DNA of 64,000 bases from Xiphydria camelus (Eukaryota; Arthropoda; Insecta; Hymenoptera; Xiphydriidae), in NCBI GenBank assembly GCA_963678675.1, contig OY783198.1, forward strand, positions 13,810,311 to 13,874,310, in the 5' to 3' direction. The position numbers were made by a program, and so were the translations under genes. Within the stretch, counting starts at the first letter, position 1, and each line of letters opens with the position of its first letter. The notes beneath the pieces are model-generated. The model ran no database searches. It was not told the DNA's origin and saw only the letters and a program-made list of their open reading frames with translations. Positions 45,425-55,350 of the stretch are shown here, in pieces.

Positions 45425-45615
45425 TGCTATCGGGGTACCGACTCGACTTCTACCGGTATTTCGTATGCCTCGGGCACAGAACCGCACAGTTGCAGGGACC
45501 TTTTCGGCCGGGCTAGGTCGGTATTGGAGCCACTTCTACCGGTAAAAATTGCTCGAATACCGACCAAGCCCGGCCGAAGGGGTCCCTGCAACTGTGTGGA
45601 ACTGCGCGAGGCATC
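45425..45615. repeat. Palindrome related to the CCGTATGT family interior
   Basis: Arms with CAGTTGCAGGGACC and GGCCGGGCTAGGTCGGTATT are inverted around 45530-45540. The left part CCGACTCGACTTCTACCGGT matches the interior of the element at 56594-56934. The CCGTATGT termini themselves are absent. Confidence 0.75.
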
Positions 45616-46739
45616 CAGTATAGTCCACCCAGCCATACCGTTCAGTCACACTACACATAAGTTTACAGTTGGTGTAAACATACGTTTTATAGTCCAGCTA
45701 ACTATACCTATATACCTATATTACGTATAATCATACAGTTGGGGTAAGAATACGTCATCTGCTTAGGATAACCTTTCTAGTATATTAAGTAATCAGATGC
45801 CATATTGCTGCATCAAACATATCTGTTAGCAATACTTGGACTGCTAACATAGCAATGCTGTATCTCAAATACAACTAATAGAATTACTGTAATAAAAATA
45901 TTTTTAGGGGGGAATGGCTAGAAAGTCTCAGCCAGAAATGTATTGCTGTTAAAACTAAAGATTTTTTTCAGTGCGGTTACGATACGCCATAAAAATTTTC
46001 TTTTTATGCTTTGCAAGCGAAGAAATCGAGATGTTCAGATGAATAGCCTTTCGGTCAATTCATGTGGCAGCCACTTTCCTTCTTCTTGAATCTTTTCCAT
46101 GGCATGTTCACGTCGTGATATTGTAGATTCGTATCGAGACTTCAAGCTGTTGAGCTAATTCTTTGAGCGTTTGAGTAGGGTTTTCTTTCAATAGAGCTTA
46201 CAGTTGTTCATTTTCGAACTTCTTTGTTCGACCTGGCCGTTGTTTGTCGTGAACATCACAGTTTTCACTTTTGAAGCAATGAAACCAGTCTCCCTACATA
46301 CTATTTCTGATGGAGCAGATTCAACATAAGTTTGCACAAGTAATTGATGAGCTGCAGCAGCACTTAAAAAAAATCGAAGTAGTGTACAAGTACAAAAATC
46401 AAAGTAGTTATAGACATAGACTTGTATTAACCGAAAATGGCAGTTTAATGATTGAATCTTAATGAGAAATGTCTATAATTTAGAGTGATACAAGAAGTAT
46501 TAGTTGCTGCGCACGACGTAAGTAGTTAGATCTACAGGAGAACAGCGGCTTTCAAAGCACCCTCCTAATATTACCTTCTTTTGCGCAACAAAGGAAAATA
46601 AGTAGATACTTGCAACAGAATCGCTATCTCGAACAGTAAACGTTTGCCTTGAGATTTCAGAACTGATAAACGCAGGCATCGTAATACTTGATTTTCATAC
46701 GACATTTTTATTCGCTTTGCGTAACATACACGTGTTCAG

Positions 46740-48260
46740 TGATTACATTAACGTGTCTACAACCCAGTTAGCAATTTCATGTTCTATAAAAATCGTAAGA
46801 ACGTTTCCAGAGCAAATTTTATAGAGCAATATTTGTTCTAAGAACATTTTCAAAACATTCTTACAACACTTATACGATAAAAATGGGCACCGTTCTATAG
46901 AACTTTTTAGTTCTTTAAGCGGTTCTGTAAAGTCTGCAGGAAACGCTTATAGAATTGTTGAGGTAACGTTTTCACAGGTCTTCAAAAATCTTTATAACAC
47001 AGTTACAAAGCAATCTCATAAAAATTCTATAGCAGTTCTAAAATGTCTTAGAATTCTGGTATAGAACAAAAAAAGAACTCTTATACAATTATTCTTTAGC
47101 AGCGCATATTGCCTCGTTATACAATTTTTGTGTTCCATGGGTGTTCTAGTAGTAGTATATCTTTTCATCGTGAGCGGTCACCCATCCAACTACTGTCCGT
47201 ACTTTTGGCTGCTTAACTTCGTTGATCGGTCGGTATCCTCGAGTCCTCATCTGCTGAACGCTCCTGTGTGCATGGTGTTCTATTTAGAGAACTTTAAAAT
47301 CGTTTAATTGTGTCTTTTAAAAACAAAATATTTCTGTATCGCATCACAACGCTGCACATGTCAGAAATAATATGGATGGACCAAGAATCAAGATGGACCT
47401 AATCAACCTGCATAAGAGTAGGTACTCACATCATTACGAATTGCTTAGTTGGTTTGTATAGAGTCCATCAGGGAGCAGTAAATTTTAATGGGGAAAAAGC
47501 TTTATCGTGAAATACATAGTACATAATAGTAATTTTTAGACGCACCCTCAGTTTACCTTATATTTTCTATGTTGTTGGAAATTTAATAAAAAAAAATGTT
47601 TTCTAAATTGATAAATTTAGTAACCAACTGTATATAAAATAGTCAGAAAGTAAACATAATTCATACTATTGATATCATTTCATCTATTTATATTGTATAT
47701 ATTAAAAATATTGCAATTGCACAAAACTCGTACACCCAACACAACAAAATAAACTCTTAAAACATGGCATCAAATAAAATGTGGTTATGGTATGGTAGTT
47801 CTATAGCGTTTTTTTATGAAACAAACAAGCTTGTATTAATACTTATTTACTCTATAATGATTTTAGAGAACAACTGTATTATTATTTTCTATAACTGCCT
47901 TAAAGAGCTTTTTCTCTTAAGTTCGATAGCAGCTTCCATATTTGTAATTTGTTCTCCGCAGCAAAATTGTAACTTAGCAACCCCTTACACAATAGTTCTA
48001 TAAAGAAATTATAAGCGACATTTTTTACGGAATAATTTTATAAGAGTGTCACAGGAGATGGTATAAATCTATAAGGCATTATTTTGCATCGGTTTTACAG
48101 TAATTTGATTCTATAAGCACCGTTGCTGTAAAATTATGTTACTGTACACACACACATTTATAGGGCTACATTAGCTGTTATCTTATAAATGCTGTAAAAA
48201 TTATGCTCTAGAAACGTTCTTGCAACAAATTTAAAAAACAATATAGTTTCTGAAGGCAAA
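46740..48260. repeat. Repetitive TTCTATA-rich region around a 5S-like core
   Basis: Degenerate GTTCTATAAAA / AAGAACGTTTC motifs recur on both strands at 46775-47110 and 47790-48240, flanking about 650 bp of other sequence. This looks like the two ends of a non-autonomous element. Exact termini were not resolved. No coding region. Confidence 0.5.
47163..47268 (-). rRNA. 5S rRNA-like segment (pseudogene or 5S-derived SINE head)
   Basis: On the minus strand the sequence contains CCGATCAACGAAGTTAAGCA, then GC, and GTTGGATGGGTGACCGCT in the right order and roughly the right spacing for the internal promoter and 3' half of eukaryotic 5S rRNA. The segment between them is diverged (CAAAAGTACGGACAGTA) and the 5' end and terminal stem are not conserved. 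A functional 5S gene is therefore unlikely; a 5S-derived SINE or pseudogene is more plausible. Confidence 0.7.
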
Positions 48261-48469
48261 ATAGTCTCACGTGCCACATTAATGCAACAATTCAGTGCTC
48301 TAGATACAACTATAAAACACATTAACAGAATATAAAACTCCTATTACTCTAAATTTATAGAACTACTTTGCTAGCTGGGAACTCTCTGTTTTTCTTGTCT
48401 CCCTCGGTTATTTCAGGAAATTCAAACATTGCCTGCGTGATTCTATAATAGTTATTTTCGATACAAGTG

Positions 48470-48690
48470 CGTGAAGCGCATGTATTTAACGAGTGTGAAG
48501 TTTGTCGCACGAGCGAAGCGAGTGCGGCAATCACACGAGTTAAAAACGGCGCGAAACGCACGAATATCGAATTTGACTTTTTGTCACTAAAGTGTCAAAA
48601 CCGAGGTTGGAGCATGGGCGCGGACGGGGTCCGGGGTGGCGGTACGGAGGGGGGTTGGACGGGGCGGAGCCCCCGCCAAAAAAAAAGATC
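48470..48690. repeat. GC-rich hairpins
   Basis: 48510-48530 holds CGCACGAGCGAAGCGAGTGC plus G, the inverted form of the hairpin near 42134, flanked by GAGTGTGAAG and CACACGAG. TTTTTGTCACTAAAGTGTCAA follows near 48578. At 48659-48672 GGGGCGGAGCCCCC forms a small palindrome. Confidence 0.65.
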
Positions 48691-49746
48691 AAACAACATA
48701 TCTTTTAAAGAAAAGAAAGAAAAAAATCAACACATTGAAAGTTAGAGTAAAATTATAAACTTTTATCAATATCAAAAAAAAATTAAATATGCATTTTTTT
48801 GGACAACAAAAAAATCAACAAATTCATAGTTGGACACTGATAAGCAATAACGTGTCAACCAACACTGGTTCCATTGTTGAATAAAATCGGGATCCATTGT
48901 CACGAGTTTTTATTTATTTCACACTATCAAACTACAATTCAGCGTTTTGTGGTTATGTGTACCGGCTTTCTGTCTCACCGTTTTGAGGTTATGTGTACCG
49001 GCTTTCTGTCAACTGTGTAGTCTCTCGGCGCATGCGCAGTGTTAACCATTCGGTTGGATTCACTGACTGCTAACTTTACAACTATTTCTCCAGTGCAGAA
49101 AAAAGTGTTCACGCACTGCGCAGGTACTTTCACGCACTGCGCAGGTTGTTCACACACACACTGAGTAGCTTTCAGAGTAGCAAACACGATTTCATAAGCG
49201 TCGAGGACGATAGAAAAATCGAGGTTTTTGACACTGGGTGACAAAAAGGATATCCATCTACTTATGGACCAACACAAACCTGACAATATTCAGTATAAAA
49301 TTCTGATTTTTATGTAATTTATTCAGTATTCGAGAGTTGTATAACCGAGAAAAAAATTATTCATATTTCATTAAAATTGTGACTTTTGAACGAAATGTGC
49401 AAACATTTTTGACGTCATTTTAGAGTGTGATGATGCTACGAGTCAAGTGAGGATCAGCCTTACCGCACGATAGCAGCATCAAAATAAATGCACTCTCTCT
49501 CTAATGTGACTAAATTAATGTTTACTGAATGTCAAGAAAAATTATCCATCGCTTTGTCAGCTAAGCGCGGACAAATAACTAACTACAGGTCGGTAATTAT
49601 CTTGAATTTGTACTTATTAGCTAAAAATCTTCCCATCCCGTACACTATCTCTCAGAGATATCACTGAAACATTCGCAATGTTAGAAAAATATTACATGGT
49701 ATTTCTACGATATCTCGAGAATATCTCAACAATGTCTCTACTTCCG
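48691..49746. other. Gene-free DNA
   Basis: AT-rich with a few short repeats: ACCGGCTTTCTGTC twice (48961 and 48999) and CACGCACTGCGCAGGT twice (49110-49145). TTTTTGACACTGGGTGACAAA near 49224 matches the motif next to the hairpins at 42068 and 48578. No gene. Confidence 0.5.
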
Positions 49747-49985
49747 CTACGTGGAGAAAATTGAATAGTAATGATTACCAGCCAGAATAGTAAATAGGTG
49801 ACAACTTCAACAATATCGTGTTGAATAATTTGCAGCATAGTAATTATTATCATTTGAATAGTAATGATTACCATCTGAATAGTGATGATTACTATTCTGC
49901 GGATTATTCAACACGACATTGTCGAAGCTGTCATCTATTTACTATTCTGGCTGGTAGTGATTACTATTCAATTTTCTCCGTGTAG
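49747..49985. mobile_element. 239-bp palindromic MITE
   Basis: It begins CTACGTGGAGAAAATTGAAT and ends with the inverted sequence. The arms also share GACAACTTCAACAATATCGT. No coding capacity. Confidence 0.85.
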
Positions 49986-50157
49986 TTATAACATTCTGTT
50001 GTAATATCTTGAGACATTGACAAAATATACTCCAGAGATATCTATCGATATATTCGGTCGTCACATAATATTACATACATTGCAACTGGTGCAAATCGTG
50101 CGAATGAATTATATCACAATTCTCTAGTAACCTCCCACGTAACATTTGATATCCTAT

Positions 50158-50760
50158 GTATACGGGGTATTCTGCTCAGGATAGTTATGGCGGATATGGC
50201 CTAATCAAGAGATACGGTAGTGTCTCGGGGCATGTTCGTTCATCAATTGTCATCGCGAGCACCCATCAAGAGATATATCTTTACAGGAAAAATGTCTGCC
50301 CCCTTCATCTCTCAATTTTTACATTGAATTGTCTCAATAAATATATGGTTATAACCAAAACTATGCTTAGTTACGCCATATAAATTGATTATTCTCTATT
50401 GATAGAGACCAGAATAAATTTTATAAGTTACATATTAACAGAGATTCATCTAAAACAACGCGATGCCACGACCCTCGCGCCTAAGAGTCGAGAATTTTAC
50501 GATTTCTCGGCCGATATCTATATGTCAAAATGTCACAAACATTCCGGCAATCTTCGGTGATAGTCGGCCATGATCGGAAATGTGTATACATAGATGCGAT
50601 CAAACACACACATGCGCTATTGAATGTGTGAGATATATTCCGGCTTTCATCGTCGACTGTTCGGCGATGATCGGAAATGCGTACACAAATGCGACCACAC
50701 GCATACGCCATCAAATGTATGTGAGAGAATATATATGTATTTACTTCAAATGCCTGTATC
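50158..50760 (-). repeat. Dispersed repeat, second copy
   Basis: Inverted copy of 27361-27880. Shared blocks are AAAATGTCTGCCCCCTTCAT, GCTTAGTTACGCCATATAAA, GTCGGCCATGATCGGAAATG and ACGCCATCAAATGTATGTGA. It begins beside TATTCTGCTCAGGATAGTTA, an end like that of the element at 42391-43629. Confidence 0.75.
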
Positions 50761-50814
50761 ATCTCCTTTCTCCTAATATTATTTTTTCTTTTTCCTTGAT
50801 TGGGTGCTTTCCAT

Positions 50815-50935
50815 TTATGACACAAGTCGACACAAGACTACAAGTAGAAACTAGAACCATCAACTGATTGGCAGGCTCCAGCAGAAAGAACCAATGGTTT
50901 AATTTTGTGTCGACTTGTGTCGACTCGTGTCAGTT
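50815..50935. repeat. Short inverted repeat
   Basis: TTTATGACACAAGTCGACAC near 50813 pairs with GTGTCGACTTGTGTCGACTC and the following GTGTCA up to about 50931. The loop is about 70 nt. Confidence 0.75.
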
Positions 50936-51008
50936 AAATGGAATGCACCCATTGAAAAAAAAAGAAGGAAATGACATGGCTTTATATTATCGACTATCGG
51001 ATTATTTA

Positions 51009-51454
51009 CCGTATGTCCCAGGAGAATTCGAGCAAGTGCCGATACCTATGGCCGATATCTTGAAATTTGACTTCGGCAGTGTTTGCCGACGGTCGAGTCT
51101 TTGACAGTTGGAATTGGCTACAGAATCCTAAATTTGTGAATAATGGTAAGTAATTTTTAGAATTTAAAATTTAAGTGTTACTACACATCGAGTAGGTTAG
51201 AAGATTTTCATGAAGTCTTTGACAGTCCGGTTTTTAAACTTTTGGGTTTCATCGAAGAATGATTATTTTTTATCACTTCTACAAATTACCCGCCATTTAT
51301 TCACAAATTCACGATTTCGAGATTAGGCGCTTCGATCTCCCGAATTGACAGCTATCGGGATCAAAGATTCGACCGTCGGCAAACACTGCCGAAGTCGAAT
51401 TTCAAGTTATCGGCCATAGGTATGACTTTCATCGGTTTGCCCGCGGACATACGG
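51009..51454. mobile_element. CCGTATGT palindromic element
   Basis: It is flanked by TA (51007-51008 and 51455-51456), begins CCGTATGTCC and ends GGACATACGG. Arms share CTATGGCCGATA, TTGAAATTTGACTTCGGCAG and TTTGCCGACGGTCGA in inverted order. The centre includes AAATTTGTGAATAATGG and CTTCGATCTCCCGAATTGAC, modules also seen at 56594-56934 and, in part, at 11622-12368. No gene. Confidence 0.88.
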
Positions 51455-51721
51455 TAGTTATTTATGGAAATCCTTTCACGAACGAATTGTTCTGGAGAAA
51501 ATATAAATATTATCGAAACATTAATTATAAAATCATTACATGTTGATGATTTTATTTGTCATTCGTAATTTTTAAATCAGTCACTTAAGCTGAAAAAATT
51601 TGTTATCGACATTTTTTGTTTATCGTTGAGTGCACTCTAGTTGTAAACTTCAATGTTTTCAAATGTTCAATTGTTTTGAAACTGTTGACACGTTGCTAAC
51701 AAGAACCGTCAGCTAACAATA

Positions 51722-52997
51722 ATGAACGTAAGTAGATAAATGTATATTATTAATAATATAATCAGTAATAAATCGTGTGAAATATTGTTTGTTTCTCTAC
51801 AATTAATTGTAATCGTATTATTACAGGAAATGGATATTGATGATGAGCTCCTAGCAGCAATTGAGGACGGAGAGGAGGTTGGGTAGCATGGCTTTCCTGG
51901 CGATCAACGTCAGGCTCCCCAACCTCTTGACAACTGGGCAGAAATTCAATTTTTGCGGCGGTCCTTGGTACGCGCTGAGTAGGATGCGGTAGCTTCGAGG
52001 GCGCGGTTGGAGCAATTGGCTGCTCAATTGCAACAATTGCAGCAGCAAAATATTGCCCAACCCGCCCCGCAAGTACACCATCCTGCTCTAGGCGTCCAAG
52101 AACTTCCAGCAGAAGCTAACCAAGGTAAGTAAAATCTTCATCATTTCCTTTTTATGTTATTTATTCTAATAATACCTATTTATATAACTTTATTATTATA
52201 CATTCCAGAAAGGGGACCCGAACGCGAGCCGGCAGAGGCAGAAGGTACATTTTTTTTTCCTTATTATTTTATTTTTCTCTCTCTATTATATATATAGTTT
52301 TCGAATAAATGCGTAGACAAAACCGTGTTGCCAAAAACTCCGGCGACTTCGAACCGGATGCGCGAAGCACGGACGGTTGTTGGAGGAGGAGGAGGAGGAG
52401 GACGACGAAGATGACTAGGATGGCGACGACGAGGACGGCGACGATGAGGACAACGACGATGAGGGCGGCGACGATGAGAATAACGACGACGATGACGGCG
52501 AAGACGAGGACAGCGACGACGAGCACGGCGACGACGAGGATGGTGACGACGAGGACGGCGACGACGAGGACGGCGACGTCGAGGACGGCGACGACAAGGA
52601 CAACGACGACGAGGACGGCGACGACGAGGACGTATTGAATGGAGAAGACAGCAACGACGTGATGCTGCTGCAAAAGCTTGGGGGAGCGCCGCGATAGCGG
52701 CACAGGGGCGGTAACCCCCCGGGGGTTGACGAGTGAAACGAGTAAGGGGCGGAGCCCCCTAGTTTATTATAAAATAAATTTATACAATTTTATTCATAAA
52801 TGCTTTTCTTCTTTTGCAGTTGAGCTGAACGAACCGGCGAACCGAAGGTATGTAATCTGTCATTCTCTCACTAATTTATTAATTTACCTAGTTTATTAAT
52901 TAGACTTTTGAAATTTTTTTGTTATAGATACTGGAAAGGAAGGCAAAATGCTGCGACAAAACGGAGGAATTTCCGCAAATTCCTCAGTTTATTTTAA
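51722..52997 (+). CDS. Candidate five-exon gene with two in-frame TAG codons
   Basis: Not recognised. Predicted exons 51722-51727, 51827-52124, 52209-52244, 52820-52847 and 52928-52997 total 438 nt (145 codons plus stop). Every intron is GT-AG and every junction keeps frame. The product begins MNEMDIDDELLAAIEDGEEV. It then has DQRQAPQPLDNWAEIQFLRR and a glutamine-rich stretch (LAAQLQQLQQQN) likely to form a coiled coil, and ends with a basic tail (RRYWKGRQNAATKRRNFRKF). Two in-frame TAG codons lie at 51884-51886 and 51980-51982, each where CAG (Gln) would fit. The third intron holds the GAC repeat and a Helitron-like end. It could be a recently inactivated gene, a sequence from another transposon, or a chance frame. 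Confidence 0.45.
52385..52635 (+). repeat. GAC/GAG-rich trinucleotide repeat
   Basis: About 250 bp of imperfect GACGACGAGGACGGC units. One frame encodes an acidic D/E/G tract, another an R/T tract, another a serine/proline tract on the reverse strand. It lies in the third intron of the 51722-52997 candidate gene. The acidic frame has a TAG near 52414 and does not join the exon phases cleanly. Confidence 0.9.
52680..52761 (+). mobile_element. Possible Helitron-like 3' end in the intron
   Basis: A GC-rich run ends ACGAGTGAAACGAGTAAG followed by the hairpin GGGGCGGAGCCCC and CTAGT, then host-like TTATTA. The hairpin plus CTAG order is that of Helitron 3' ends. A partner hairpin occurs at 48659-48672 without CTAGT. 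No 5' end was found. Confidence 0.4.
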
Positions 52998-53001
52998 ATA
53001 C

Positions 53002-53095
53002 ACACACGCACACACACACACACCCGCGCGCGCGCGCACACACACGCGCACACACACACGCACACGCACACGCACACGCACACGCACACGTGTAT
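53002..53095. repeat. (CA)n/(CG)n microsatellite
   Basis: Alternating CA, CG and CACACG units over about 95 bp, ending CACACGTGTATATAC. It starts just after the stop codon of the candidate gene. Confidence 0.95.
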
Positions 53096-53160
53096 ATACA
53101 CATAAAGTGTAAAAATAAATAAATTTAAAAAAAATTATTTTTCAAATGCGACTTCTGCCC

Positions 53161-53375
53161 TACATACACCCGGGGACTCGGAATCTGTCGCTAGTGACTT
53201 TCTAAAATGTCATTTTTAAACATACTAGCCAATGAACAATTAATTCTCATGCTCTCATTAGCTACGGTTGCATTTACCCTCGTTAATGAAAGCATGAGGA
53301 TTGTTGAATCATTGGTTAGTATTTTTGAAAATAACATTTAAAAAAGTCACCAGCGACAGATTCCGAGTCCCAGGG
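53161..53375. repeat. 215-bp palindrome
   Basis: GGGACTCGGAATCTGTCGCT near 53172 recurs inverted as AGCGACAGATTCCGAGTCCC near 53353. Inner arms include TCTCATGCTCTCATT and AATGAAAGCATGAGGA. MITE-like. Confidence 0.85.
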
Positions 53376-53390
53376 TGTAGCTTTATGGCC

Positions 53391-53573
53391 CGATTTCACC
53401 ATCTCCTGTTTTAGTTACCGTTTAAATTTACTCACTACCAACAGTGAAAAAATGAAACACTAAAACCACGCAGTTCGCTGATTGGTCAATATTCAATTTT
53501 CCGCAGTTGGCAGCGTACTAACAATAAGTTAAATGGTAACTGACACTAACTCGAGTTGGTGAAACTGGGCCTA
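53391..53573. mobile_element. Small MITE with GGCCC..TTTCACCA ends
   Basis: It begins GGCCCGATTTCACCA and ends TTGGTGAAACTGGGCC. Subterminal TTAGTTACCGTTTAAA and its near-inverse GTTAAATGGTAACTGA are also paired. No coding capacity. Confidence 0.75.
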
Positions 53574-54171
53574 AATGCCTTTTTTTTTCATGATTGTACT
53601 CTAACGAATACTTTTCTCGCTGATACTATGGATGTGTCTATGACCTAGTCTATGTGAAAGCGAGTAGAAGACCGAGCGCGCAGTAAGGGCCGCCATCACT
53701 CGCTCATTTCCATAAGGACGTACAGCTGCGTATAGATTGCGCGAGCCGAGCACGAGCCGAGCTCGAGCGCGCCACGCGTCATACCGGCCCATACACGGTA
53801 AGGCAAAACTGTCACATTTGCACAAAGGGCCAATACGTGCGTGCAAATGCAACCGTTTATGGCACAAAACTGATGGCTCCGTCAGGTCTAGGCATGGCGC
53901 GCCTGAGCTTGATTTTTCGTGTCGCGCCGCGCGCAAGCTTGCCCGTGTGTAGATGATTCATGCCAAGCCTGTCAGTTTTAAATTTGTTTTCGAAGTACGT
54001 ATACCGTATGTCCTACGACGGCAAACCGCTCAGGTGCCGCTGGAGTCATTTAACCCCTTCCTGCATCTTATACCATATTGGGACCGTGCAACACCCATAC
54101 AGTGACACCTGGTGGCAGTAGTCGGCGAAAAATCGGCACTTTTATACAGTACCAAATACGATAAGAATATA
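53574..54171. other. Gene-free DNA with one isolated CCGTATGTCC end
   Basis: A GC-rich part (53730-53945) shows no gene. At 54004 a TA followed by CCGTATGTCCTACGACGG looks like the left end of another CCGTATGT element, but no matching right end was found. CCATATTGGGACCGTGCAAC (about 54072) recurs inverted near 55511-55530. Confidence 0.5.
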
Positions 54172-54487
54172 CCGTATGTCCGCGATCATTTGAACCATAG
54201 GAAAATTGCGAGTTTTGCATGAGCACCCCTTTGGGTCTCCTCGTCCAATAGAATCACCGGAGAAGCGTGAATGCGCATGCGTAGTCATCCGCGAGTGTGG
54301 CGTCGTCAGCAAGTTCAGATCGATTATTTCGATAACCGATCTGAACTTGCTGACGACGCCACACTCGCGGATGACTACGCATGCGCATTCACGCTTCTCC
54401 GGTGATTCTATTGGACGAGGAGACCCAAAGGGGTGCTCATGCAAAACTCGCAATTTTCCTATGGTTCAAATGATCGCGGACATACGG
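54172..54487. mobile_element. CCGTATGT palindromic element, near-perfect
   Basis: It is flanked by TA (54170-54171 and 54488-54489), begins CCGTATGTCCGCGATCATTT and ends with its complement. The two arms, about 145 bp each, look identical, meeting around GATTATTTCGATAACC near 54330. The interior is unrelated to the other three elements with the same ends. It contains two opposed copies of one open frame, a palindrome by-product. Confidence 0.93.
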
Positions 54488-54615
54488 TAGAAATCCTCGG
54501 CAAAACCAATTAGTGAACAACAATATGAATATTTTTCATCAGGTGTATTTTATAGCAATTATGTATCAGTATAGAATTGCAATAAACAGTAAGCATAACA
54601 TTTAGGGCCGGTTTA

Positions 54616-55350
54616 AGGTTGATTCTCACGATACGTTCTTTTTCCGTTCCATATCGGTTCCGTTCCGTTTACATAAAATATTATGACATGAAAATAAGTG
54701 TAGGTATACACACTTCCAGTTCCGTTTAGATACCGTTTCCGAACACTTCCGTTCAGTTTAAACGCAAACGTATTTTTGACGGACAAACTGAAACGTGTCG
54801 GAAGCGGTAAGGATAGTGGGAACAGAGTCTTTGCGGGTCAATTAAATATTGTTTGGCGGACAGCGCGTTTGCTTTTAGTTTTGAAATATGAATGACGAGA
54901 AACTGATTGAACTGGTGAGGAAAAATCCTATCCCTGAAGGAGTACTAACGATACATTACTCGCAGGATCGACTTTCCTCAACAGCTACCGTTTCTTCATC
55001 ATTATAGGGGAGCCAGAGATCACAATGATCTCGCGCATTCCAGATCTCCCTCGACTTCTATTCGTCCATATAATGTAACATATTCTCCATCAATATTTCT
55101 TTTTTTTTAACATTTCATGCACCCAAAATCTTCGTTTTTTTCTTTTTAAGCAAGCTTCTTCATCTAATGTAATAGCAGCTATGATTAGGTTTTCATCGGA
55201 CCACATTTTAACACCATTGCATAGAACACCCACTATTTTGATGGAATGGAAACTGAACACTGACGGAAAAATGTGAACAGACTAGAATTTTACTGAACGT
55301 ATATGGAACGGTTATGGAACGGAAACGGAACGTCTAGTGAGAATCAACCT
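54616..55350. mobile_element. PIF/Harbinger-type element with MADF start, TTA target duplication
   Basis: TIR AGGTTGATTCTCACGATACG and the complement of the right end (AGGTTGATTCTCACTAGACG) are flanked by TTA (54613-54615 and 55351-55353), the usual Harbinger target. Subterminal CGTTCCGTTTCC-like motifs lie at both ends. An ATG at 54888 gives MNDEKLIELVRKNPIPEG, the start of a MADF-type domain, then the homology is lost, so this is a deletion derivative. Confidence 0.85.

Larger units (their letters stand above)
44649..45973. mobile_element. CACTG-ended non-autonomous element in the mariner, CG target duplication
   Basis: It begins CACTGAAAAAAATTTTCAGG and ends AGATTTTTTTCAGTG. Removing it and one copy of CG restores the mariner frame RIVTGDEKW, so the ends and the 2-bp target duplication (44647-44648 and 45974-45975) are well supported. 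The interior holds 66-bp tandem repeats, a SINE and a palindrome, and no transposase. CACTG termini suggest CACTA-type mobilisation. Confidence 0.85.
43940..46345 (-). pseudogene. Mariner transposase, broken
   Basis: The DDD-type transposase is recognisable in pieces. N-terminal: RPGRTKKFENEQ, ENPTQTLKELAQQLEVSI and WLPHELTERLF. Catalytic: RIVTGDEKWIYFDNPKHKKS, split between RIVTG and DEKW by the insertion at 44649-45973, then VILLHDNARPHVA at about 44415-44455. C-terminal: FFRRGIQLLPEKWEKVIAS at about 43930-43990. Several stop codons and frameshifts are present, so it is inactive. The first two catalytic Asp motifs (GDE and HDN) are visible; the third could not be assigned. Confidence 0.88.
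43840..46568 (-). mobile_element. Mariner element, interrupted
   Basis: TIRs TTAGGGGGTTGCATTGAAAG and, on the other side, TTAGGAGGGTGCTTTGAAAG both continue CCGCTGTT. TA flanks both ends (43838-43839 and 46569-46570). Transposase remnants lie on the minus strand on both sides of a 1.3-kb CACTG-ended insertion. A palindrome occupies 44096-44333 near the 3' end of the gene. Confidence 0.9.

Noticed and set aside
47163..47268. Functional 5S rRNA gene
   Set aside because: The 5' third, the terminal stem and the region between the conserved blocks are not 5S-like.
52309..52638. 109-codon open frame rich in Arg and Thr on the plus strand
   Set aside because: It is one reading frame of the GAC/GAG trinucleotide repeat; other frames and the reverse strand are equally open and low-complexity.
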